NCBI GenBank assembly: GCA_023055425.1
Contig: JALGPY010000007.1
Span: 21,090,001-21,154,000, forward strand
Length of the DNA: 64,000 nt
DNA from: Linanthus parryae
Lineage: Eukaryota; Streptophyta; Magnoliopsida; Ericales; Polemoniaceae
Direction of reading: 5' to 3'
Every line of letters begins with the position of its first letter. The first letter of the stretch is position 1. Positions 43,179 through 54,954 of the stretch are shown one piece after another. Both the position numbers and the translations under genes were made by a program. The notes beneath the pieces were generated by a model that was given only the letters and a program-made list of their open reading frames with translations, was not told the DNA's origin and made no database searches.

Positions 43179-43804
43179 TGTGCACAAGAGATTCCGGCAG
43201 GGAGACCTCCGTGTACACCGTGCGTAGTGGATCAGGGATCGCACAGGAAGAATAGGGGTGTGTGTAGGGAGAGAGTAAGTCAGTAGCAATGTCTGAGAGA
43301 GAGACAGAGGTTTGGCAGAGCTTCCGCGTATGGCAGTGTGTTCTCCTTTGTATGGAAAGGTTAACGATATATATATACTGGAGAACGTGACCGTTGTAGT
43401 GTGGTTAATGCGCCCATTAATGGCGGCTTAATTAGCTTAACCATAACGGCACGTTCGTCCGAGTATATAGGAACCGTTAGAGCACGTGGTGCGCGAATAC
43501 CGGAACCGTTACGAGGTTGACCGGGTTTGACGGGATTGACCGGGTCTAGGGAGCTCGTGCCATAGATCTCTCAAAACAGTTACTAAAGATCGCGCGCGGG
43601 CTTGGCTCGCACGCGACAGGGCTTACTCTAGCCTCCAAACCACAAAGTCCCTACAAGTCCCGTGCAGTGGTATGCGAGGGCTCTGTCTCGCAGCCCCCAC
43701 ATGGATCAGCTCGGCTGGTGATCCTGTGTGTGTGGAGCACAATATGGTGTGCTGGATGGTTGCCACGTGGCCTAGATCTGCCATGTCAGAAAGCAGTATC
43801 TACA
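43179..43804 (-). repeat. 5' LTR of the 15.1-kb Tat element
   Basis: 626 bp, drives minus-strand transcription. TTTTGGTGAACCCGACGTGA follows the LTR on the minus strand, with a probable tRNA primer site starting at TGG. I could not assign the tRNA. Confidence 0.92.
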
Positions 43805-44304
43805 CCAAGAAACCGACTTTTTAGTTTCACTTAAGAAAAGAAAAGATGGTTTCTATTTTTTAGTCAAATTAAAAACCTTTTGAATTGCAGAGGATTGACC
43901 AAGACCTCTGCAATTCCAGGCTAAAATTCTCATGGCAACGACGATGGTTGATAAAGGTCGACCATCGAAACCTCAGCAGAAAGTACTTTAAACTCGAAGC
44001 AGTAAAGAACAAAGAAATTGGCTTTGGCGGAGAGAAATCATTTAAAGAGAACTGGAAAAAATTTAACCTCTTAATACCTTTCTGCTCCTTCTCCACTTCA
44101 TCCGACGACGGTGCAACATCGGTGAGAGTCCTCTTTTTGGATGGTTGCTTTCTTGAAACTTTCTTGGCTTTAGCAGATAAATCCCCCTCACAATTCAATT
44201 TGAGCGACAACACATGGTCCACTTTATGTTCCGATGGTGGGAGAGGTATTGGATGAGTCTCCGGGAGCAGAGATCGGGGCTTAGAATCATCTTCCACAAA
44301 ATCA
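43805..44304 (-). pseudogene. LINE ORF1 C-terminus and endonuclease N-terminus
   Basis: ORF1 tail MEDDSKPRSLLPETHPIP...KKVSRKQPSKKRTL, then (another frame) MRILAWNCRGLGQSSAIQ and FLFLSETKKS, the WNCRG and ETK motifs of the L1 endonuclease, with one stop between them. It continues at 28674 across the Tat insertion. ORF1 is 5'-truncated near 44304. Confidence 0.75.
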
Positions 44305-44639
44305 GGGTGATTAATTAATTAGTTTAATTATTAGTCTGGTTAGATTTTCTTTACGGTTCTTTCATGGCCCGTGGATGTGAACCTCTTACGTCTAGGATTT
44401 TATCATCCAAGCACTTGTAGAATTTGTTTAATTTTTATCAGGTGAATAATAGAGAAGAATTTTCGTTTGATCAACTCACTAGTTGTTAGAATAGCATCAT
44501 ATGCTACAAACTACGTGGAATGTTTTTATCCATCTTCACAAAATCGTCACCTTCGATACCTATTCGGTATTTGGCTAGAAATTTTGAGAGAAGAGACTTG
44601 ATGGTTCTGTCCCAGATTGTAAAGTAGTGTGTAATGTGG

Positions 44640-44836
44640 TTTGCTCGTTAATTAAACTCTTTTGGATGAATAAAGATGGTGGCGACTAGCATTAGGGGAG
44701 CCACCATGGGTGTCGCGAGTGGCATCATAGGGTTGGGGAGGGTGTATATTTTTGAGTATTACATCATATAGTCGTGTTCGTACTCAAGATCTCAAGCAGG
44801 GACTTTCAAACGCTCTACCACTGAGCTAGCACCCAT
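44640..44836 (-). mobile_element. tRNA-derived SINE
   Basis: The minus strand begins GGGTGCTAGCTCAGTGGTAG (44836 down) with a good pol III A box, then a degenerate B box GAGTACGAAC about 35 nt further. The body (CACCATGGTGGCTCCCC region) recurs at 60510-60640 without the tRNA head, which supports a dispersed family. Ends are approximate. Confidence 0.5.
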
Positions 44837-45026
44837 TTACATAGGTTGGTTGTCTGTAGGGCCAGCAAAATGGGTATTGACCCGACAACTCGACACGAAC
44901 ACGACACAAAGTTATAGGATTTGAGTTTAGTCATATGGGTTTGGGTCATAAACGGGTCGACACGATTAGACACGACGCTTAATCGGTTGGGTGTATGTTG
45001 ACTCGCAAAACCCATTAACAACCCGC

Positions 45027-45652
45027 TGTAGATACTGCTTTCTGAGCTGACAGATCTTGGCCACGTGGCAGCCATCCAGCACACCATATTGTGCTCCACA
45101 CACACAGGATCACCAGCCGAGCTGATCCATGTGGGGGCTGCGAGACAGAGCCCTCGCATACCACTGCACGGGACTTGTAGGGACTTTGTGGTTTGGAGGC
45201 TAGAGTAAGCCCTGTCGCGTGCGAGCCAAGCCCGCACACGACCTTTAGTAACTGTTTTGAGAGATTTATGGCACGAGCTCCATAAACCCGGTCAATCCGG
45301 TCAAACCCGGTCAACCTCGTAACGGTTCCGGTATTCGCGCACCACGTGCTCTAACGGTCCCTATATACTCGGACGGACGTGCCGTTATGGTTAAGCTAAT
45401 TAAGCCGCCATTAATGGGCGCATTAACCACACTACAATGGTCACGTTCTCCAGTATATATAGATCGTCAACCTTTCCATACAAAGGAGAACACACTGCCA
45501 TACGCGGAAGCTCTGCCAAACCTCTGTCTCTCTCTCAGACATTGCTACTGCCTTACTCTCTCCCTACACACAACCCCACTCTTCCTGTGCGATCCTTGAT
45601 CCACTACACACGGTGCACACGGAGGTCTCCCCGCCGGAATCTCTTGTGCACA
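45027..45652 (+). repeat. 5' LTR of the 6.85-kb Tat element
   Basis: 626 bp with TATATATA near 45454-45461 as a probable TATA box. TTTTGGTGAACCCGACGTGA follows at 45653, as in the larger copy. Confidence 0.93.
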
Positions 45653-45693
45653 TTTTGGTGAACCCGACGTGAACTTACCAACAAAAAGCAACC

Positions 45694-48306
45694 ATGTCTC
45701 AGGAGGATGATGTCAGCAACCGATCGCCTTCCACCGAAACTCCCTCGGGAGACGAGACCCGCCGTACTCCAACGACTCCCGGCGAGGCACCGACGTTAGA
45801 GTCTTTGGACGCCACTGTCCAAAGTCAGGCGAAAGCTCTCAAGGCTCAATCTGCGCAATTAGAACAAATCTTGGCCGTTCTGGGTACCCTCGCGCCAAAC
45901 CCTTCATCCGCCGCCGCTATCTCTCAGGGAGGAGGAACCCCTACCGCTCCAGGATTGGGAGTGTCAACCGCACCTCCCAACCCTCATCTGCAGACTCCAC
46001 CGTCGGCTACGCAGCTGCCTTCGGTTCAGGGGTCAACGGCACAGATGTTGCCTCCTGCCGCTCACGCTCCTCAGCCCTCGGCTTTGGCGTCCAACCCAAC
46101 TCTGCAGTACCCTTTGCCTCCCCCGACGATGATCTGGGGAAATGCGGGCAGTCAGTATGCTCCCAATCCTCCAGCGGCGTATGTGTCGCCACCGCCTACG
46201 GCAACCCCTGCGTCAACTACCGAGGGGAGCATTCCAGAATGCATGACGTCTCTGCAGAAGCGCGTGGACACCATTATGGCTCATCAGTCATTCGCGGATA
46301 CCATCATCCCAAAGCTAGACAACGATCCACCCATTCCACGGGAAATCTATCTCATGCCTAACCCGGCGGGGTACAAGGCTCCTAAATGGGATAAGTTCGA
46401 GGATGTCAACGGAAACGCTCATGAGCATGTCATGCGTTTCATTGATGTCATGGGTCCGTACGGAGCTGATCCCAAACTGCTGATGCGAGAGTTCCCAAAG
46501 TCTCTGGGGAACGTAGCATACAAGTGGTACCGAACATTGGAGGCCGGATCCGTGAAGACTTGGGACGACATGGTCCAGAAGTTCTATACCAAGTTCTTCC
46601 AGATGGAAGAAAAGGTGACGATGATCCATCTCTCGCGGATGTACCAGAAGCGCGAAGAGGACGGAATCACTTTCATCAAGAAATTCAGGGCGAAATCCTT
46701 GGAGTGCAAAGATCCAATGCCCGAAAGCCGGCTCGTAGAGATATGCCTGCAGTGCATGCGAGATGAATACAAAGGTATGCTCATCAATTTGCAAACACCT
46801 ACGTTTTCAAAGCTAATCGAATGCACGAAGAACATCGAGCCCATAGTCGAGAGACAGAAAAAGAAGAGCGCTCCAGAGCGACCTGCGAGCGGCACCACTT
46901 ACAAGATCGGGAGGTTTAGCTACAAGCGGGGACGCGAAGCTGAGGTCAATACAGTTTCGCCCCAGAAACAAGCGAAGGTTGCGAACTTCGATGTACCGCC
47001 TCTGCCATGATCGGTAGAGGAAGCAAGTGACCTCTGCAGACAGTGGCGCAAGGACGGCGTCCTGCCACCACTAGAGAAAACACCCTCCAAGGAGATGGTG
47101 AGGGACCCTAAGTGGTGCGAGTACCACGGCAAGGTCATGCACCCCACCGCCGAGTGCAAGAAACTCAGGTTCGCGTTCGATCAGAAGATGAAGAACGGCG
47201 AGCTCATCGTCAGCGATCACCGGAAGGACGTGCGCAACAACCCGCTTCCCGCGCATGCGGAACCGGGCTCGAAGGGCAAAGAGGTCGCCATGATCTCGAT
47301 CGTCGACCTGGAAGAAGTCGCAGAGGATGGCCTGCCCATCGTCGCCGAGGTCCATGAAGACGAAGACTATAGCATGGACACAGAGGATGAACGTGCCGAC
47401 CGCATGAAAGGGTCGCATGGCTTCAGCAAATTCTTCGATGAGATGAATTTCTCCGAGAAGTGCCGGACTGATATGACGAAAGCGATTTTGAGAATAGCAG
47501 AGGACTACGGGGAGGACCTTGTAGTCTCCAACGGGAAAGTCATCAGGGCATCCCGCTCTACGGAAAAGATTATGACCTTTTCTGCCAGCGACAAGAAGAC
47601 GGATGCGAGTCACCAGAGACCTCTGTACGTGACCGCCATCATCAATGGCGTCGAGTTCAAACGAGCGTTCGTCGATGGAGGAGCAGCGGTCAACGTCGTT
47701 CCGCTCCACACACTGAGGCTAGCAGGGATCCCCGAACATAAGGTAGTCAGGCGTCCATCTCCGCTGGTGGGATTCGGGAGCGACTCTAGAATGACGATCG
47801 GATGGATCCGCCTGGGCGTTCAGATTGGCAAAATCAAGTGCTCAGCAAAGTTCTATGTCATAGACGCGAACACCACATACCACATGATTATAGGTCGAGC
47901 CTGGATTCATCGCTTCGACGCAGTCCCTTCGACGGCTCACCAGGTTATGAAAGCTATCTGGAACGACAGAATAGTCGAGATACCGGCTTCGACAAACCCG
48001 TTCAACTTGGACGAAGCACATCTCACCGAGGCGGTGTGGTTCACTGAGATGGCAGACGAGCAAACACCCGGACCATTCAACCCTACTCCTTTGCCTCTCT
48101 GGGAGGACATCAAGGACCAGACGCCTGCAGGAGTAATGGTGACAAGGGAAGATGCCAAGGAAAAGCCGCCTACACGCGAGGAGGCGCCGCGTATCGCATA
48201 TCATCGAAAGAACGTGTATACTCTGAAGAGGATCGCAAAGCATGACCCCGAGGGAAAGGAGATAGAGAGCTTCTACGCCAATGGGAAGAAATGCTACCGC
48301 ATATGA
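45694..48306 (+). pseudogene. Tat gag-protease, one nonsense codon
   Basis: Collinear with the 870-residue gag-protease of the larger copy, with the same coiled coil, gag domain, VDGGAAVNVV protease motif and final TGA (48304-48306). A premature TGA at 47008-47010 replaces a cysteine codon (TGC in the other copy) just after the gag region, so the protease is cut off. The piece 47095-48306 stays open. Without suppression only a truncated gag of 438 residues would be made. Confidence 0.9.
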
Positions 48307-50590
48307 AGGTGCGCGGGGATGTCCTCACGCGGGCATGGGGATATCCCTGGGCAAATCAATCAAATCGAGCAAATTGCGCTGACGGAAGAGCCAACACAGG
48401 GCGCTCCAGACGAGAAACTCAAAGAAGCGCCTGAATGCATGGAAGACAGGCCAAGACCGCAAAAGCAAGAGCTAAAGGAAGTGTTCCTCAGCCCGAACGA
48501 GGAAAAGAAAAGGCCAGTCTTCCTGAGCGCAGATCTCACAAGCGAAGAAGAACAAGGGCTGCTACAGCTCCTAACTGAATACAAGGATGTGTTCGCATGG
48601 GAGTATGATGAGATGCCAGGTCTGGATACAAGCATCACCATGCACCGTTTAGACATCATCCCCGGGTCTAAACCGGTCAAGCAAAGCACGAGGAGCTTCA
48701 GGCCGGAGCTTAACGTCAAGATCAAGCAGGAGATTGTCAAACTCCTAGATGCCAAGTTCATAGAGCCGAATCATCATCCCACATGGCTGGCCAACATCGT
48801 GCCAGTGGTGAAGAAGAACGGACAGCTCCGCATCTGCGTGGACTTCCGAGATCTCAATCGCTTCTGCCCTAAGGACGATTTCCCACTGCCCAACATCGAT
48901 TTGCTTATCGATTCGACAGCAGGTCATCGCATGTTCAGTTTCATGGACGGCTTCAGCGGATACAACCAAATCAAGATGGATCCCGAAGATGCGCGGAAGA
49001 CAGCATTCATCACTCCTGTAGGGGTATTCAACTACACGGTGATGCCGTTCGGTCTTAAGAACGCGGGCGCGACCTATCAGCGGGCCATGATGGCTCTATT
49101 CCACGACATGATGCACAAAGAGGTGGAATTCTATGTGGATGACCTGGTGGTTAAATCCAAGCACGAAGCAGACCACCTCGCAGATCTGCGAAAGGTGTTT
49201 AATAGATGCAGGCGCTTTCAACTGAAGATGAATCCCATGAAATGCGCGTTCGGGGTGACATCAGGGAAATTCTTGGGATGCGTGGTTCATCGCCAAGGGA
49301 TCGAGCCCGACCCCGCGAAAGTATCAGCTATCACTGGCATGACGCCACCCCATAATCAGAGTGCATTAAAGACATTTTTAGGAAAGCTATCCTATCTGCG
49401 GAGATTCATCCCAGCAATTGCCGAAATCACATGCTGTTTCAGCACTCTTCTCAAGAAGGACGCCGCGTACAACTGGGCTCCGGAGCACGAAGCCGCATTC
49501 GGAAAGCTGAAGGATTTACTCACGTCCTCAAAGATAATGATCGCGCCTCAACTGGGATCACCGCTTCTGCTATATCTGACATCAACAAGGAGATCTATAG
49601 GAGCGCTCTTGGCTCAGGAGTATGAAGGCCAAGAGAGGCCTATCTAATACATCTCTCGCATCGTGCAGCCTGCTGAATCGAGGTACACAGACATCGAACG
49701 TCATTGCCTTGCCTTATTCTTTGTAATAGAAAAGTTGAAGCACTATTTTGCATCACACAAAGTAGTAGTGGTCACCAAGAGCGACCCCATAAGATACTTG
49801 CTAACTCACACTACTCCGGGAGGAAGACTGGCGAAATGGTACATGACCATTTCCCAATACGATATCACATGCGTACGACCGCGAGCGATCAAGTCGCAGG
49901 CGGTAGCGGATCTGTTGGCACAGTTCCCCGATAACAGCCATGAGCCCGTGATCGAAGAAGAGCTCGAAGGCCCTGAGATCTACGCAATCGACGTGCCCTA
50001 TTGGACTCTCCACTTCGACGGTTCGTCAACCCGGAAAGGCGGAGGCATTGGGATAGTCTTGACAAAGCCAGATGGGGAAGTCATACAGATGTCCGCAAAG
50101 CTCAACTTCGCAGTCACAAACAACGAAGCGGAATACGAGGCTCTCATTGTGGGGCTCCGTGCGGCGAAAGCTTTGGAAGTGAGCAACTTAACAGTCATGG
50201 GAGATTCCAAGCTGATTGTTAAACAAGCCTCGGGCGAATATGGTTTGAAGGAGATCAACCTCCTGTCTTATCGCACCTTAGTACAGAAGCTGATGCAACA
50301 ATTCTGCGATGTGAAGTACGAGCACAAGCCCCGAGCAGACAACAGGCACGCAGACGCCTTAGCAACCTTGGGATCTAAGGTCAGCATAGACAAGTGCCCC
50401 GCAAGGATTTCCATCGAAGTGCGAACATCGTCGGCATTGACAGAAGATGCGTGCGACGACGAACACATGGATGACGTAGACTGGCGAAAACCAATCTTGC
50501 AAGCTATTGCGAAGGGCACCAGCAACGAAAGCTGGGCACTCACAAAAGGATACTGCATCCACGACAACACCCTTTACTACAAGGGTCCTG
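48307..50590 (+). pseudogene. Tat pol remnant: reverse transcriptase and two RNase H, no integrase
   Basis: In frame with gag after the UGA. Reverse transcriptase (FCPKDDFPLPNIDLLIDSTA, YVDDLVVKS) is intact to 49644. TAA at 49645-49647 replaces a tyrosine codon early in the native RNase H, then the frame continues through the archaeal-type RNase H (LHFDGSSTRKGGGIGIVL) to about 50590, where it runs into the deletion junction and a stop at 50620-50622. No integrase, so the copy is non-autonomous. Confidence 0.9.
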
Positions 50591-50600
50591 GGAGAAATAC
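50584..50600 (+). other. Deletion junction in the second Tat copy
   Basis: GGTCCTGGGAGAAATACC joins sequence equivalent to 38241 (GGTCCTGGAGGAAT on the minus strand) to sequence equivalent to 29952 (GGGGAGAAATACC). Both sides share a GGAG/GGAA-type microhomology. The deleted length is about 8.29 kb. Confidence 0.8.
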
Positions 50601-51253
50601 CACACTTCAGTTTGAATTTTGAAATTCAAGATCTATGCAAAGGAAGACGAACAATTTCTGGTATCGATTTCAGAAATCGGGAAGTTACAAGATCCAATAT
50701 TGTTGAAGGATTAAAGCAAAAGAGGGTTCAAAGATCAAAGCCTCTTCACAAATTTCATGGGTTTACAGATTCAACGCAGTTCAAGGCAAACACTGGTATC
50801 TTAAATCAAAAGTAAACGAGTCCAACCTTGTTTTCTTGAAGCCTGCTTGGATATGCACAATTGAAGAATACGATTTGCAGTTCTGAACTGGTGATTGATT
50901 ATCTGGATCTGCTCTCGAAGATCTCCGGGTACCATTCACTTTAAGAGAAAGAAGTGATGCTTTGCAATAATGGGGGATACAAGGTATTTATCCAAAACAA
51001 TGAAGGGTTGTGTCCTTTCGATAGTCGAATCGCAACCGTCACCGTCGAATCGCGCAATCACAGGACAAGCTGACGTCACGCCTAAAACCCTAAAGGACAG
51101 ACGGCACGACTCTAGGGGTTTTAGGTCATAATGACACGCACGGGGGCTGAACTTACCCGTATTTGAATTGGTGCGTGGCGGCGACGCGTATGTTGGTTTC
51201 CGCGCATGGAAGTCTATACGGCTATGAGTCTTCACGCGCACAAAGGGGGCTAA

Positions 51254-51879
51254 TGTAGATACTGCTTTCTGAGCTGACAGATCTTGGCCACGTGGCAGCC
51301 ATCCAGCACACCATATTGTGCTCCACACACACAGGATCACCAGCCGAGCTGATCCATGTGGGGGCTGCGAGACAGAGCCCTCGCATACCACTGCACGGGA
51401 CTTGTAGGGACTTTGTGGTTTGGAGGCTAGAGTAACCCCTGTCGCGTGCGAGCCAAGCCCGCACGCGACCTTTAGTAACTGTTTTGAGAGATTTATGGCA
51501 CGAGCTCCATAAACCCGGTCAATCCGGTCAAACCCGGTCAACCTCGTAACGGTTCCGGTATTCGCGCACCACGTGCTCTAACGGTCCCTATATACTCGGA
51601 CGGACGTGCCGTTATAGTTAAGCTAATTAAGCCGCCATTAATGGGCGCATTAACCACACTACAACGGTCACGTTCTCCAGTATATATAGATCGTCAACCT
51701 TTCCATACAAAGGAGAACACACTGCCATACGCGGAAGCTCTGCCAAACCTCTGTCTCTCTCTCAGACATTGCTACTGCCTTACTCTCTCCCTACACACAA
51801 CCCCACTCTTCCTGTGCGATCCTTGATCCACTACACACGGTGCACACGGAGGTCTCCCCGCCGGAATCTCTTGTGCACA
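51254..51879 (+). repeat. 3' LTR of the 6.85-kb Tat element
   Basis: 626 bp, preceded by the polypurine tract AAAGGGGGCTAA at 51242-51253. Four differences from the 5' LTR were counted by eye. Confidence 0.93.
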
Positions 51880-52944
51880 CCCGCATAACCCGCACTTTTA
51901 AAAAACTCACCCGTTTAACATTTAAACCCAACACCACACGTCTTAACCCGTCGTTAAAAGCTTGTATATTTTGTTATATATGTCGTAAAGCTTATATTTT
52001 GAGTGTTTATATTAGTGTTACATGTTTTTATTTGTGTGATTGTACTATATATACATTTAGCTTTGTATATCTTGTGTGTGCATACATGTAGTTATTACCT
52101 TCATTTTCCGGCATAAAAGGCTATGTACGAGGTTGAAGAATATATTCGCTTCTAGTCTTTTTGCCTTCACGAAAGCCTGACTAAGGGTAACCTTGTAGTT
52201 TATGCATTTTAATAACCTCGCAGCAGTAGGCTTTTATGATGATGAGAAATTCATAGTTGTTACCAAGACAACTTATTTGGGTTGATTGTTTATGTAAGTT
52301 CTATATTACGTTTTTGTGACTATGTGAAATGAAGGGGTTACACGATGGGTTACCCGTTTATTATTACGGTGGAGTTAGGGCCCAACGTACAGTACACGTT
52401 TAATATATGGGTCGGGTTTGTGCTTTTAGTGGGTCTCAACATGAATATGTTCCGACACGAACACAACCCGAGAAAAGATAGAGTTGGGGTGACACTAGGC
52501 CAAGCAATGCGGGTCAACCCGTTTGGTTTGGTCGAACCGTGTCCAGTCACTAACGGGTTGACCCGTTCTCGACTCGTTTATTTATGTCTCACTTTCTAGT
52601 CAACACATGTTGACCATTTGCGGGTTCTAGTCGACCCACACCCACTAACTTTATGTCGGAATCATGTCGTATCGTCGTGTTGACCCTGTAATTTTTAGGA
52701 ACATGCATATGTTGCTTTTTGAGAGAATAGATGATGGGGAAAAAGAGGGGTATGGATGTGTTAGGCAAGTTGAAGCATGTCGTTTTTGGATTGTATGGCT
52801 AAACACTAACCCTACTTGTTTATTTGCGTGTCACTTTCTGGTCGGCCCATTTTAACCCGTTAACAGTGCATGTCGACACAAACAGTTAACTTCGTATTGG
52901 ATTCCTGTCGTGTTGTCGTGTCGGGTCAGATATTGCCAGTCGTA

Positions 52945-53253
52945 GTTGACATTTGAGTAGAAGCAAGATGGAAAGTGTTGTACACTCCATTATGAGGGAT
53001 ATATTTTGTCTAGAGACAAATTCCATTAGACTCCATCAGCTAAAATGGTAACAATGCATCTTTAGCCAAAACACGGGAGGACAAAGTGACACTATGCCCA
53101 AAGACAGGGGTCAAAGTGAAATTTTTTCTTTGTTGTTTGACCGAAGTGCCCAAAGATTGCTGCCCCTAAAAGCACAATCCAAGTCGAATAATAACGATAT
53201 CTGAACCGTTGATTCAATAACATCAACAGCTTACATTATAAAACAACACTAGA
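52945..53253. other. Upstream flank of H4 copy 2
   Basis: From GTTGACATTTGAGTAG onward it is paralogous to 63388-63753 upstream of H4 copy 3, including the phrase GACAGGGGTCAAAGTG. No gene. Confidence 0.6.
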
Positions 53254-53338
53254 CGCGGATCGCCAATTCCCTCCGTCCATTCTCATTCCTATCCAACGGC
53301 CCGTATCGGTCATTCCCAAACTATTCCGATCTATAAAA
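53254..53338 (+). promoter_or_regulatory. H4 copy 2 core promoter
   Basis: Octamer CGCGGATC at 53254-53261, nonamer TATCCAACG at 53290-53298, TATAAAA at 53332-53338. Spacing is the same as in copy 1 to within one base. Confidence 0.85.
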
Positions 53339-53408
53339 ACCCATCTCTCAGTTCTAAACACATCATCATCTCTCACTTCACTCTTCTTCCCCAAATTCGA
53401 AACCCTAG

Positions 53409-53741
<333 letters not shown>

Positions 53742-54954
53742 GCAATCGGTGATCAGTTTGATATCTGGTAGCTCAGTTCTGGTTCTGAAGTTTCTTTTGG
53801 TGTGGATGTAAATGGTGGCCTCAGGGCTCGTTTCATGTTTCGTGAAATGTAGAAGTAGCTGGTAGTATTGTACTCGATTCCAATTCGTTATCAATGACAT
53901 ATCTTAGCTGAATTTTAGTTCCAATTGACCTCTCCCGCTACGAATTTGATAATAGTCCTTGCATCTGTGCCTGATTCGTAGCCCATTGTGATTGAAACTT
54001 GGGATTTCTTTTTTCTTCCTTGTTTAATGAATAAGTTTGTTTGATGGTCTTTGCATCTGTGCTGTGAACTGTAGCTCAATTTGATGCTATTCAGCTTGGT
54101 ATCATAAACAAATACAATGAATGGGGTATGTGTAGTTGATGAATTGGCAAATGTCCTGTCTGGATTCAACTATAGCACAATGTTCATTGTTAGTGCAGCA
54201 TATATGCCTCTAGTGTATTCTTGATTTACTCTGCTGGTTTTTCAAAGATGATGAGATTCTTTTACCAATTGATTGATAAATTTAAGGCAGCTGAAATTGT
54301 GAGTTGTGTTATTGTATTGGGTTCTGGTAGTGAGTTGAACCTTGGTTTGGAATGTTTAAGTTGTTCTTTGCTTTTGAAACTCAGAGTACCAGTTTAGTAG
54401 GTGATGATCATGTACATAAGCTTATGTGGAGTCTGTGTGTGCACATCAGAAGAGTATTGGAGGGGTTCTTTGCTCTTGTACACATTGTCTGTATCAGATT
54501 TTTACACTAAAGATCAATGGTGAGTGTTAGGAAATTTTAATAGGCAAGGGCATCCAACAATTAGGAGCTGAATTTGTGTCTAGTTGAGATGGATTCCAAA
54601 ACTCAAGGAGTGATGTCCTTCCCTTTCCCAAGTTAGGTCAGAATCTGTAAAGTTCTGTGACTTGATCACTCACTCATTCTTCTAAAACCTGAGAAATGGT
54701 TATCCTAAATAATGCTTGCACTTATCAAGAAGCTTTAGCCATCTCTGCCATCACATTTCCTTCGCGGGATAGAGAAGATGAGTTAAGTTGGCCTTTCTCT
54801 GTTTCTCATCAAATGGCACATTCACTTGTGAAACTTGTACCTCTCTGACTAGTGAGCTTGAGGACACACATTATTCTCAAAATCAGAGTAGATTGGTTCA
54901 TGAAGAACTTCTTCGTGAAGTGATTACGAGCTCGTAGACAGTGTTTGGCTTCCA
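53742..54954. other. 3' flank of H4 copy 2
   Basis: H4 3' UTR followed by AT-rich sequence. Partly paralogous to 18067-19671 (for example AATTAGGAGCTGAATTTGTG at 54559 and about 18702). No other gene seen. Confidence 0.45.

Larger units (their letters stand above)
28675..43804 (-). mobile_element. Tat-lineage Ty3/gypsy retrotransposon, 15.1 kb, near complete
   Basis: 15,130 bp with 626-bp LTRs (28675-29300 and 43179-43804) starting TGTAGATACTGC and ending TTGTGCACA on the minus strand. The 5-bp target duplication CCAAG flanks it (28670-28674, 43805-43809). Internal order on the minus strand: gag-protease, reverse transcriptase, RNase H, second (archaeal-type) RNase H, integrase, minisatellite, antisense gene, polypurine tract. 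The dual RNase H and the long region between integrase and 3' LTR identify the Tat/Ogre lineage. By eye the two LTRs differ at about two positions, so insertion is recent. pol carries one nonsense codon (38398-38400). Confidence 0.95.
25286..44310 (-). mobile_element. LINE on the minus strand, split by the Tat element
   Basis: The LINE parts are 25292-28674 and 43805-44304. On the minus strand the order is ORF1 C-terminus (44297-43980), endonuclease start (MRILAWNCRGLG at about 43935, SETK near 43825), Tat insertion, the rest of the endonuclease, reverse transcriptase, a chimeric tail, and an A-tail (poly-T 25292-25301). GGGTGA occurs at both outer edges (25286-25291 and 44305-44310), consistent with a short target duplication of a 5'-truncated insertion. 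Frames are broken by many stops and shifts. Confidence 0.75.
45027..51879 (+). mobile_element. Tat-lineage element, deletion derivative, 6.85 kb
   Basis: 6,853 bp with 626-bp LTRs (45027-45652, 51254-51879), TG...CA ends and target duplication CCCGC (45022-45026, 51880-51884). Same family as 28675-43804, opposite orientation. A junction near 50590 removes everything equivalent to about 29953-38240 of the larger copy: integrase, minisatellite, spacer and antisense coding region. Nonsense codons at 47008-47010 and 49645-49647. By eye the LTRs differ at about four positions. Confidence 0.95.
44857..52944. mobile_element. hAT-like element split by the second Tat copy
   Basis: Left end TAGGGCCAGCAAAATGGGTA; the right end reads TACGACTGGCAATATCTGAC on the opposite strand, and both are followed by repeated CCCGACA/CACGAC phrases. 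Own length about 1.24 kb (44857-45026 plus 51885-52944). No transposase seen. The flanking 8-mers GTTGTCTG and GTTGACAT agree only partly, so the target duplication is doubtful. Tat inserted at CCCGC. Confidence 0.45.
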
